The notes under the pieces: model-generated
What the model was told of the DNA's origin: nothing
What the model saw: only the letters and a program-made list of their open reading frames with translations
The model's database searches: none
Program-made: the position numbers and the translations under genes
Origin: Verrucomicrobiaceae bacterium
GTDB taxonomy: Bacteria; Verrucomicrobiota; Verrucomicrobiae; Verrucomicrobiales; Akkermansiaceae
Reading direction: 5' to 3'
Assembly: GCA_947372405.1 (NCBI GenBank)
Contig: CANBTO010000201.1
Location: forward strand, 1-8,500
DNA length: 8,500 nt
Part shown: positions 1 to 6,677 of the stretch, piece after piece
Position numbering within the stretch: the stretch's first letter is position 1
Layout: every line of letters begins with the position of its first letter

Positions 1-726
1 TACGCGCACATCCCGCTGATCCTGAATCCGGACGGCTCCAAGATGTCCAAGCGCGATGCCGGTGCCGCGGTCGGTGACTATCCGAAACAGGGTTTCCTGC
101 CCGGTGCGGTGGTGAATTTCATCGCCTTGTTAGGTTGGAACCCGAAGACGAACGAGGAGATCTTCACGCTGGCGCAGCTCGCCGATTTGTTCTCGCTGGA
201 AAACGTCAACCGCGCGCCCGCCCGCTTCGATTTCGAAAAATGCAAGTGGGTGAACCAGCAGCATCTGATGTCGGTGAGCGTTGAAGATTTCGCGCTGGCG
301 GCGAAACCGTTTGTCGAAGCCGCAGGGCTGGCGGTTGAAGGAAACTATGGCGCTGTCATCGCGGCGGTGAAGGACAAAGTCCGGCTTCTTTCCGAAGTTC
401 CCGCTGCCGTGGATTTCCTTCTCACGGACGAGTTTGCGTTCGATGACGAGGCCGTCACCAAGGTGCGCGGCAATGCGGCGGCCAAGGAGTTGTTAGGAAC
501 GCTTGCGGAAAAATTCGCGGAGATCGCCGATTGGTCCGCGGATGCGGCGAAGGCCGCACTCAATGAAACCGCGCAGGCCGCAGGTGCGAAACCCGGTCAT
601 CTGATGTTTCCACTGCGCGTCGCCCTATCAGGCCGCGCTCACGGACCGGACATCGGCGACATTCTCAATCTGCTGGGCAGGGACCGTAGCGCGGAACGTG
701 TGAGGCGGTTTTCAGAAATGCTCTAA
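1..726 (+). CDS. gltX: Glutamyl-tRNA synthetase, C-terminal part (5' truncated)
   Basis: Charges tRNA-Glu with glutamate in the cytoplasm, using ATP. The reading frame is open from base 1, so the true start lies before the window; the ATG at 43 is the Met of the catalytic motif, not a start. The 241 visible residues begin just before the class I synthetase KMSKR signature (fragment residues 14-18, in SKMSKRDAG), which binds ATP during activation. Next come family-typical stretches (GDYPKQGFLPGAVVNFIALLGW, abbreviated here to GDYPKQGF and ALLGW; then NRAPARFDFEKCKWVNQQHL) and the all-helical anticodon-binding domain. The C-terminal part has the usual GluRS pattern (KPGHLMFPLRVALSG, then a GLxxIL-like end with DIGDILNLLGRD). 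The closely related GlnRS is much less likely. The stop TAA at 724-726 lies 5 bp before aroE, so the two genes are probably co-transcribed. The HIGH motif and catalytic N-terminus are outside the window. Confidence 0.96.
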   Translation, partial: YAHIPLILNPDGSKMSKRDAGAAVGDYPKQGFLPGAVVNFIALLGWNPKTNEEIFTLAQLADLFSLENVNRAPARFDFEKCKWVNQQHLMSVSVEDFALAAKPFVEAAGLAVEGNYGAVIAAVKDKVRLLSEVPAAVDFLLTDEFAFDDEAVTKVRGNAAAKELLGTLAEKFAEIADWSADAAKAALNETAQAAGAKPGHLMFPLRVALSGRAHGPDIGDILNLLGRDRSAERVRRFSEML

Positions 727-731
727 CCGCC

Positions 732-1625
732 ATGAAACAAGTTTACACCATCGAAGATCTTGTTTCCCGCGAGGTGCTGGACGCCGGTGCGGACAAGCCC
801 GCCAGGCTCGCCGTGCTCGGGCATCCCGTGGCGCATTCGATGTCGCCGCAGATGCATCAACCGGCGCTCGATGCGAATGGCAAAGATGTCCGTTACATCC
901 GCCTGGACATCGAACCCGGCCAAGTCGGCGAGGCGATGCGGCGAATGCGTTCGCTCGGTTTCATCGGTTGCAATGTCACGGTCCCGCACAAGCTGGAGGT
1001 AATGGCTCATTGCACGGTTGATCCTGATGCGGAGAAGCTGGGCGCTGTGAACACGATCCATTTTGGAGAGGACATGACCGTGGGCTACAATACCGACGGA
1101 CCAGGCTTTGAGTGTGCGATTAGGGATGATTTTCAAACATCGCTTTATCAGATGAAAGTCGCGGTCGTGGGGGCTGGTGGAGGAGCAGGGCAAGCAGTTG
1201 CGACGCAATGTGCCATTTCCAAAGTCAGTAAACTCGTGATGGTGAATCGCACTTTGGCGAAGTTGGATCATATGGTGGATTTGTTTCCGAGGATATGGGC
1301 AAATATGGAAGTTGTCGCATTGTCCTTTGACGATCCTTCACTCGCCGCCCATTGCCTGAGCTGTGATCTCATCGTCAACACGTCATCGGTCGGGCTGAAA
1401 CCCGGTGATCCATCCATTCTCCCGTCCTCTTGCCTGAAGCCGGCGCATTTCGTGTATGACACCATCTACAAGCCGGCGGTGACACCGTTGCTTGCCATGG
1501 CGCAGGCCACTGGTTGCCGGACGTCCAACGGGCTTTCGATGCTGCTCCATCAGGGCGCGCTCGCATTCCAGCATTGGTTCCCGCAGACAAACCCGCTGGA
1601 AGTCATGCGCGCCGCGCTTGGCTGA
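732..1625 (+). CDS. aroE: Shikimate dehydrogenase (NADP+)
   Basis: Reduces 3-dehydroshikimate to shikimate with NADPH in the shikimate pathway to aromatic amino acids. The 297-residue protein shows the substrate-binding domain first: GHPVAHSMSP (30-39) carries the two serines that hold the shikimate carboxylate, and NVTVPHK (81-87) ends with the catalytic lysine K87. GAVNTI (104-109) and YNTDG (119-123) follow, with catalytic aspartate D122. The NADP-binding Rossmann domain has the loop GAGGGAG (147-153) and NRT (172-174), the NADP-phosphate contact. VYDTIYKPAVTPLL (241-254) and NGLSMLLHQGALAF (266-279) complete the fold. The protein has about 22 residues before the usual family start; the ATG at 732 is kept because it follows gltX at once and no better start is seen. 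There is no Shine-Dalgarno sequence, so coupling to gltX translation is plausible. The canonical NATPxGM segment reads NTSSVGL (216-222). Bases about 1081-1320 are clearly lower in GC than the rest. Confidence 0.96.
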   Translation: MKQVYTIEDLVSREVLDAGADKPARLAVLGHPVAHSMSPQMHQPALDANGKDVRYIRLDIEPGQVGEAMRRMRSLGFIGCNVTVPHKLEVMAHCTVDPDAEKLGAVNTIHFGEDMTVGYNTDGPGFECAIRDDFQTSLYQMKVAVVGAGGGAGQAVATQCAISKVSKLVMVNRTLAKLDHMVDLFPRIWANMEVVALSFDDPSLAAHCLSCDLIVNTSSVGLKPGDPSILPSSCLKPAHFVYDTIYKPAVTPLLAMAQATGCRTSNGLSMLLHQGALAFQHWFPQTNPLEVMRAALG

Positions 1626-1628
1626 AAG

Positions 1629-1748
1629 GCAGGGACCGATCCTCCGGGCGGTCCTGCGAATGGCTCGCGAATGACCGCCCATGCAGCGGTCTGCAAACAT
1701 CTCATGGGCGGATTCATTCGCCGGACCGCCCGGAGGATCGGTCCCTAC
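1629..1748. repeat. REPIN-like palindromic element (two inverted REP-like arms)
   Basis: Two arms of 24 bases, 1631-1654 and 1723-1746, are perfect reverse complements. Each arm is also an imperfect palindrome in itself, with GGACCG and CGGTCC flanking about 10 bases. Read outward-in on the minus strand, the right arm is preceded by GTAG (1748-1745); the left arm is preceded by GCAG (1629-1632). A GTAG head next to an imperfect palindrome is the layout of REP sequences, and an inverted pair of them is a REPIN. The spacer is also structured: 1667-1683 pairs with 1703-1721 (17 bp with a 2-base bulge), and TGCAG/CTGCA (1682-1686, 1691-1695) forms a tip hairpin. It lies between the convergent aroE and rhamnosidase genes, where it may also stop or stabilise transcripts, though no T-tract follows. 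No REP-associated tyrosine transposase lies in the window. The fold is certain from the bases; the REPIN identity is inference. Confidence 0.75.
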
Positions 1749-1757
1749 CTCATGACA

Positions 1758-4520
1758 TCACAGCGGCGCGCTGAAGTGATAGATTCCGGATCCGATGGTG
1801 AGCGTGTTGTCTTTCATCGAGTGGATGCCGAGGCATCCTTCGGCTCCACCTTCCGTGATTTTGCCTTTCACTGGGAGGATGACTTCCGCCGTGGTGTTGG
1901 GCGGAACCGTGACATCGGCGGTGAAGATGCCGCCTTCGATTTTCCACGAGCAGGCAAGCGTGCCGTGACGCGTTTCGGTGGAGGCGGAGGCATGGGTGAT
2001 GCTGCCGGTGGGGCGCGGTGCGATTTTGATCCGGTCGAAGCCTGGGGCTGATCGCTCGATGCCGGCGAGATCGGCCATCATCCATTCGCAAACCGCGCCG
2101 AACGAATAATGCGAGAACGAGTTCATCGAAGGATCATGCACGCCCGAGTCCTTGACGTAGGAATTCCAGCGTTCCCAGATGGTGCTGGCCCCGTTGTCCA
2201 CTTCATAGCCCCAGCTTGGAAACTCATGCTGCTGGATGAGCAGGCCCGAGATGTCATGGTGACCGTTCGCGGAGAGGGCGGGCAGGAGCGGGCGGGTGCC
2301 GAGGAAACCGGTGGTCATCTTGTTGCCGTTGGACTTCACCAGTTCTGCCAGATTCCCCGCGGCGGCGGCGCGTTGGGCGTCCGGGATCAAATCGAAGAAC
2401 AACGCCATGGCGTAAGCGGTTTGGTTATTGATGGTCAGCGAGCCGTCCGGTTTTAGATAAATCTTGCGGAAGGATGCTGCGACCTTGTCCGCCTGTTTTG
2501 CGTATTCGGCCGCTGGTTTCTTCTGGCCGATGGCGGCGGCCATCTCCGACATCAGGCGGGCGTCATAGGCGTGATAGGCGAGATCCACGAAGGGGATGGG
2601 CGTCTTCACGTTGCCGACGGACAGCCAGTCGCCGAACGCGCAATCGTCCACGGCACCCTTGAGTTCGGGGTCGCGGAGTTTCCGCCAGCTCATGAAGTCC
2701 TGCATGTTGCGCCAGTGCGCGCTGATGGCGCGGGTGTCGCCATAGACCTGCCAGATCGTCCACGGGCAGATCACGCCGGAGTCCATCCAGCCTGCGGCGT
2801 GGTGTTCGTTGGGCCGCGCGAGCGGGCGCGGTGCGTAGGCCGGATAGGCGCCGTAGTCCCATTGGTCGTCGTTGAGATCCTCCAGCCACTTGGTGTAGAA
2901 CGAGGCGATGTCCCCGTTAAAGGTGGCGGCGTGCACATAGATCTGCGCGTCACCGGTCCAGCCCATGCGCTCGTCGCGCTGCGGGCAGTCGGTGGGCATT
3001 TCGAAGAAGTTCGCGCGCTGCGTCCAGACCATGTTCTGATAGAGCTTGTTGAGCATCGGGTCCGAGCACTCGAAGGAGCCGTGATAAGGGACGTCCGAGT
3101 GGATGACGATGCCGGTGACCGCGTCCTTGCCGGGGGTGCCGGGAAAACCGGAGAGCTCTACATACTGGAAGCCGTGATAGGTGAACTCGGGAGTCCATGT
3201 TTCCCCGGCGGGATCGCCCTTGAGAATGTAGGTGTCGGTGGCGCGGGCGCAGCGCAGGTTCTCGGTGCTGAGGCGGCCGTCCTTGTGGAGCATTTCGGCA
3301 TAGCGGATGGTGACCTTGTCTCCGGCCTTGCCCTTCACCTTGAGACGGATGACGCCGGAGATGTTCTGGCCCAGATCGAAGACGAACTTGCCGGGGGCTT
3401 GTTCCTTCACGGAAACCGGCGTGATTTCCTGGATCGGTCTGACGGGAACTCCAGGGTGGGGCAGGACTTTCGAGTTGGTGCCGGTTTTCGCTACGGCGTT
3501 CTGCCATTTCGAATCGTCGAATCCGGGCGAGGTCCAGCCTGTCAGCTCCTTGCGGGCGTCGTAGGACTCGCCCATCAGGATGTCGGATTCGAGGATGGGG
3601 CCGGTGGAGGATTTCCACGAGGTGTCGCTGGAGATCACCTTGCGGCTGCCGTCGGCGAGTTCGAGTTCGAGCTGGATTCTAACAGCGGGGGAGACGCCGT
3701 AGTAGTAGCGGCCGTCGATGCCGGAAACCAGGCCCTCCTGCCCGGTGAGCAGTCCGTAAGCGACGTAGCCGGCATACCAGCCGTCGGCGAGCGTGGCGCC
3801 GATGGCGTTGGCTCCGCTTCTAACGAGTTTGGTGACGTCGTAGGTCTTCGAGTGGACGCGGCGCTGATAGGCGGACCAACCGGGCGCAAGCCGTTCGTCG
3901 GAAACGCGGGTGCCGTTGATCTCCACGGTGAAGACGCCAAGCGCGCTGGCATGCAGCGTGGCGCGTTTCACGGCGGGAGCCTCGAAGTCCCGGCGCAGGT
4001 ATTTCGCGGGAGTGACGATGAGTTTCCCTTTTGCGGGATCGCCGACGAAGTTCTGGATGTTTTCGGTGGTGGTGAACGATTCGTCGCGAGGCGCGCTGAT
4101 CCAGAACGCCTGCCAGTCTTCCGCTTCCAGCAGGCCCACGCCAAAGGTGGCGGTTTCACTCCAGGCGGAAGGCGCGTCACCTTGGTCCCAGACGCGGACG
4201 CGCCACTGTGCGCGGCTGCGGGATTCCAGCGGCTTGCCGGCGTATTCGACCTGCGAGGTGATGGTGGATGTTGTTTTTCCCGTGGACCAGAGCAGCGCTT
4301 GATCGAATCCTTCGTCCGCACTTGTGACCTGGACTTCATAAGCAGTCTGGCGGATGTCCCGCGCGGCCGGATCCGCGGGTTTAAGTTTCCACGAGAAACG
4401 AGGTTTCACCGTGCCGATGGCGAGGGGATTGGCGTGATACTCACAACGCAGTTCCTGTGCCGTGGTGACTGCGGCGTGCAACTGGGACACGAGGGCGAGA
4501 AGAAGGAGGACGGGTTTCAT
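1758..4520 (-). CDS. Secreted alpha-L-rhamnosidase, glycoside hydrolase family 78
   Basis: Predicted to remove terminal alpha-L-rhamnose from plant or microbial polysaccharides and glycosides by inverting hydrolysis. The 920 residues start with a signal peptide (MKPVLLLLALVSQLHA, probable cleavage near 16-21, no lipobox cysteine), so it is exported to the periplasm or beyond. The order fits full-length GH78: an N-terminal beta-sandwich (about 23-130, with PRFSWKL at 40-46), a carbohydrate-binding-like rhamnosidase N domain (about 175-355), a concanavalin-like domain (about 360-470, FDLGQNISG at 381-389), an (alpha/alpha)6 catalytic barrel (about 475-825) and a C-terminal beta domain (about 826-918). 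The barrel carries DCPQRDERMGWTGD (511-524), whose E517 is the likely general acid, and IWERW (781-785), whose E783 is the likely general base. The gene is not part of a visible polysaccharide-utilisation cluster: no SusCD, TonB receptor or regulator is nearby. No Shine-Dalgarno sequence precedes the ATG. Exact substrate cannot be told. Confidence 0.94.
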   Translation of the reverse strand: MKPVLLLLALVSQLHAAVTTAQELRCEYHANPLAIGTVKPRFSWKLKPADPAARDIRQTAYEVQVTSADEGFDQALLWSTGKTTSTITSQVEYAGKPLESRSRAQWRVRVWDQGDAPSAWSETATFGVGLLEAEDWQAFWISAPRDESFTTTENIQNFVGDPAKGKLIVTPAKYLRRDFEAPAVKRATLHASALGVFTVEINGTRVSDERLAPGWSAYQRRVHSKTYDVTKLVRSGANAIGATLADGWYAGYVAYGLLTGQEGLVSGIDGRYYYGVSPAVRIQLELELADGSRKVISSDTSWKSSTGPILESDILMGESYDARKELTGWTSPGFDDSKWQNAVAKTGTNSKVLPHPGVPVRPIQEITPVSVKEQAPGKFVFDLGQNISGVIRLKVKGKAGDKVTIRYAEMLHKDGRLSTENLRCARATDTYILKGDPAGETWTPEFTYHGFQYVELSGFPGTPGKDAVTGIVIHSDVPYHGSFECSDPMLNKLYQNMVWTQRANFFEMPTDCPQRDERMGWTGDAQIYVHAATFNGDIASFYTKWLEDLNDDQWDYGAYPAYAPRPLARPNEHHAAGWMDSGVICPWTIWQVYGDTRAISAHWRNMQDFMSWRKLRDPELKGAVDDCAFGDWLSVGNVKTPIPFVDLAYHAYDARLMSEMAAAIGQKKPAAEYAKQADKVAASFRKIYLKPDGSLTINNQTAYAMALFFDLIPDAQRAAAAGNLAELVKSNGNKMTTGFLGTRPLLPALSANGHHDISGLLIQQHEFPSWGYEVDNGASTIWERWNSYVKDSGVHDPSMNSFSHYSFGAVCEWMMADLAGIERSAPGFDRIKIAPRPTGSITHASASTETRHGTLACSWKIEGGIFTADVTVPPNTTAEVILPVKGKITEGGAEGCLGIHSMKDNTLTIGSGIYHFSAPL

Positions 4521-4619
4521 GAGGTGGTGCGAAAGGGTTTCAGCAAATCGCTAACACGAGGGATGGAACGTGGTGGCAGGCCTCAAGGCAACTCCGTTTT
4601 GGAGCGGGCCACGCAGCAC

Positions 4620-4648
4620 TTGATGGGGGAGTGCGGATGGCTTATGCA
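4620..4648 (+). promoter_or_regulatory. Possible promoter for mtnP, implying a leaderless transcript
   Basis: TTGATG at 4620-4625 and TATGCA at 4643-4648 are separated by 17 bases and resemble weak sigma-70 -35 and -10 boxes (4/6 and 3/6 matches). Transcription would begin around 4655-4657, at the ATG of mtnP. That would explain why no ribosome binding site precedes the gene. The matches are weak and this could be chance. No convincing promoter was found for the divergent rhamnosidase gene in 4521-4656. Confidence 0.25.
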
Positions 4649-4656
4649 CCGTGGCC

Positions 4657-5529
4657 ATGAGTCAGGAAGAATTCGCGATCGGTGTGGTGGGTGGCAGCGG
4701 GCTGTACGAAATGGAGGGCCTTGAAGCCATCGAGCAGCGCGCGATCCGGACACCCTTCGGCGATCCATCGGACAAGATCATCGTCGGCCGGATCAGCGGG
4801 CGGCGGGTGTGTTTCCTGCCGCGTCATGGTGTGGGCCACCGGCTGCTGCCGCATGAGATCAACCACAAGGCCAACATCTGGGCGCTGCGCTCGCTCAACG
4901 TGCGCTGGCTCGTTTCCGTCACGGCGGTGGGCAGCCTGCGCGAGGAACTCGCACCCCGTGACCTGGTGGTGCCGAACCAGTTGATCGACCGCACCGGCAC
5001 GGGTGCGAAGCATACGTTTTTCGGCAATGGCATCGCCGCGCACGTCGGCTTCGCCGATCCCTACTGTGCCGACCTGCGGGTGCTGCTGATCGATGCCGCC
5101 GGGCGCATCGCGCCGAGACTGCACGAGAAGGGGACCTACCTGTGCATGAACGGTCCGGCCTTCTCCACCCGTGCCGAGGCGATGATGCACCGGATGATGG
5201 GGGCGGACGTCATTGGCATGACCAACGCCCCCGAGGCCCGGCTTGCCCGCGAGGCTGAGATTTCCGCAGCGGCGCTTGCACTGGTGACCGACTACGATTG
5301 CTGGAAGCAGGACGAGGAACCCGTGGACGTGGAAACAGTGGTGGCCAATCTCCACGCCAACAGCGCGCTGGCGAAAAACGTCGTCCGCGACGTCATCGCG
5401 CTGATTCCCGAAATACCCGGCAGCGCCGCGCACCGGGTGCTGGACACGGCCATCTTCACGCCCCGCGAAATCTGGCCCGCGAAATCCGCCGCAGACCTCG
5501 CACCGATCCTCGGACGTTTTGGATCATAG
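4657..5529 (+). CDS. mtnP: S-methyl-5'-thioadenosine phosphorylase
   Basis: Splits methylthioadenosine, a by-product of polyamine and related synthesis, with phosphate into adenine and 5-methylthioribose-1-phosphate, feeding methionine and purine salvage. The 290 residues match the trimeric PNP/MTAP family. GGSG (12-15), PRHG (55-58) and VTAVGS (88-93) form the phosphate site; GPAFSTRAEA (166-175) and GMTNAPEA (187-194) are family blocks. TDYDCW (211-216) carries the two aspartates (D212, D214) that recognise the 6-amino group of adenine. Inosine- or MTI-specific relatives have asparagine here, so the adenine-type MTAP assignment is favoured over MTI phosphorylase or PNP. The chosen start is ATG 4657; a GTG at 4651 would add two residues, and no Shine-Dalgarno sequence decides between them. 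The gene stands alone: no mtnA or other salvage genes are adjacent. It diverges from the rhamnosidase gene and converges on the ThuA-like gene. Confidence 0.93.
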   Translation: MSQEEFAIGVVGGSGLYEMEGLEAIEQRAIRTPFGDPSDKIIVGRISGRRVCFLPRHGVGHRLLPHEINHKANIWALRSLNVRWLVSVTAVGSLREELAPRDLVVPNQLIDRTGTGAKHTFFGNGIAAHVGFADPYCADLRVLLIDAAGRIAPRLHEKGTYLCMNGPAFSTRAEAMMHRMMGADVIGMTNAPEARLAREAEISAAALALVTDYDCWKQDEEPVDVETVVANLHANSALAKNVVRDVIALIPEIPGSAAHRVLDTAIFTPREIWPAKSAADLAPILGRFGS

Positions 5530-5539
5530 GCCAGGTAGT

Positions 5540-5567
5540 CATCGCACGCCACAAGATGGCTGCGATG
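5540..5567. terminator. Hairpin between convergent mtnP and ThuA-like genes
   Basis: CATCGCA (5540-5546) pairs with TGCGATG (5561-5567), and GCC (5548-5550) with GGC (5558-5560), across a one-base bulge and a 7-base loop: 10 bp in all. It sits in the 50-bp gap between two convergent stop codons, where a shared two-way terminator is expected. No T-tract follows on either strand, so it may be only a 3'-end stabilising stem. Confidence 0.45.
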
Positions 5568-5579
5568 TGAAGAGCGAAC

Positions 5580-6482
5580 CTAGCGCCCCTTGGGATCGAG
5601 ATTCACAGTGAGATCCGCCTCGCCCACCTTGCTGGGCACGCCGTCCGCAGGCACTTCCGCTTTCGCCGTCCAGACGATGGCGTTGAGCACGAGCTTGCGT
5701 TGGTCCTCGTTACCCCAGCCCGTGTGGAAATGTCCGCCGGTGAAACCGAATCCGCGGCCGCCGTCCGCACGTTCGAAGGCCCATGCGGTGGTCTGCGGTT
5801 TTTTGGCGGCCACTTCAGCGCGGACCGTGGGATTTCCTTCGTGAGGGCCGTCCTTGCGGCTCATCGTGCTGTCCGGCGCCACGGCGGACAGCAGGTCCGT
5901 GCGGATGCCCTTCACCGCATCCGCGAAACGCATGTGGAAATACCATTCGTCATTCGTGGAGAAGGGTTTCACGCCGTTGCTTACCGGGTGTTTCGGCAAC
6001 TCCTTGAAGTCCGCCTGCCAGTGGGGATTCACGCTCCAGTTGGCCTCGAAAAACCCGCCCATCCAGTCGAGCGCCTGTGGCCCGCCCTTGTCCGCGGGAA
6101 ACTCGACGCCGTAATGCAGGCAGACAAAGCCCGCACCGCGTTTGGCCTCCTTCGTCACCTGGACCAGGTGGTCGTCCGCTAACAGAACATGGCCGGGGCC
6201 GCCGTCGCAGTAAAAGACGATGGTGTCCGCCGCCGCCAACTCTTCGGGTTTCGGCCACTCGGCGTTGAGGTGGGCGGTGGCTTCGACGGGCAGCCCGCTT
6301 TCATCGAGGCATTTCTTGAGAAGCAGGACTCCGGCGTTGTGCTCATGTTGGCCCGGGCCATGGGACGGGCGTCCTGCCAGAAGGAGGACATGTTTCTTCG
6401 CCACATCCGCACCGAAGACAGGCGCGGATGCGAATGCGAATGCGAGGGCGGTGTGAAGGATAGGGCGGGACAGGATGTTCAT
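5580..6482 (-). CDS. Secreted ThuA-like domain protein
   Basis: A ThuA-like protein: a glutamine-amidotransferase-like alpha/beta fold named after the trehalose-utilisation protein of rhizobia and very common as exported proteins in Planctomycetota and Verrucomicrobiota. No enzymatic reaction is firmly established for the family, so none is assigned. From the ATG at 6482 the protein has 300 residues with a clean signal peptide (MNILSRPILHTALAFAFASAPVFGA, cleavage near 24-25). The domain runs from about residue 30 (HVLLLAGRPSHGPGQHEHN) to 273. Family-like blocks include FYCDGGPGH (90-98), GFVCLHYGVEFP (118-129), NDEWYFHMRF (177-186) and GGHFHTGWGNEDQRK (249-263), rich in histidine and acidic residues that may bind a metal or sugar. 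A GTG at 6518 would add 12 residues and bury the signal peptide, so it was not used. The signal peptide region holds three copies of a 6-base repeat (6428-6445). No Shine-Dalgarno sequence is present. A possible partner in carbohydrate use is the nearby rhamnosidase, but they are separate units. Confidence 0.85.
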   Translation of the reverse strand: MNILSRPILHTALAFAFASAPVFGADVAKKHVLLLAGRPSHGPGQHEHNAGVLLLKKCLDESGLPVEATAHLNAEWPKPEELAAADTIVFYCDGGPGHVLLADDHLVQVTKEAKRGAGFVCLHYGVEFPADKGGPQALDWMGGFFEANWSVNPHWQADFKELPKHPVSNGVKPFSTNDEWYFHMRFADAVKGIRTDLLSAVAPDSTMSRKDGPHEGNPTVRAEVAAKKPQTTAWAFERADGGRGFGFTGGHFHTGWGNEDQRKLVLNAIVWTAKAEVPADGVPSKVGEADLTVNLDPKGR

Positions 6483-6546
6483 GACGAGTATGCTGGAAAC
6501 CAAAACGCTTCCTGTCACGGAACTTTATCAATCTGCTTCGACGCGG

Positions 6547-6565
6547 GGAATCCTGAAAGGATTCT
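6547..6565. other. Short hairpin upstream of the ThuA-like gene
   Basis: GAATCCT (6548-6554) and AGGATTC (6558-6564) are perfect inverted copies around a GAA loop, with a further G-T pair outside. It lies about 65 bases upstream of the ThuA-like start, in the region 6483-6677 that otherwise holds only the rpsI terminator. It could be an operator, a leader stem or chance. I found no convincing promoter boxes near it. Confidence 0.4.
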
Positions 6566-6618
6566 GCGGATAGACCAATGGCGACGATTTCCCGTGATGG
6601 AGGTCTGGCCATGGTCAC

Positions 6619-6653
6619 AAAAAAACCGCATCCGGTGAGGGATGCGGTTTTTT
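6619..6653 (-). terminator. Rho-independent terminator of the rplM-rpsI operon
   Basis: On the minus strand, downstream of the rpsI stop at 6678, CCGCATCC pairs with GGATGCGG around a 6-base loop (8 GC-rich pairs), continued by A/T pairs from runs of six T (6648-6653) and seven A (6619-6625). The transcript therefore ends in a stable hairpin followed by a run of U, the classic intrinsic terminator. Because both sides carry matching A and T runs, it could also work on the plus strand, but no plus-strand gene ends here. Confidence 0.92.
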
Positions 6654-6677
6654 CGAGAGGGTGATGGTTTCCAGCGG

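Noticed and set aside
43..45. ATG as a possible start of a separate 227-residue gene
   Set aside because: It is the methionine of the KMSKR motif of glutamyl-tRNA synthetase; the frame is open and conserved upstream to base 1.
4587..4602. CTCC/GGAG stem in the rhamnosidase-mtnP intergenic region
   Set aside because: Only four or five pairs with a T-rich loop and no T-tract or position that suggests a role; likely chance.
2571..4724. A 717-codon open frame on the plus strand, antisense to the rhamnosidase gene
   Set aside because: The minus-strand frame encodes a complete GH78 enzyme with signal peptide and catalytic motifs. The plus-strand frame has no recognisable domain and a Gly/Val/Arg/Asp-heavy composition typical of the mirror of GC-rich codons.
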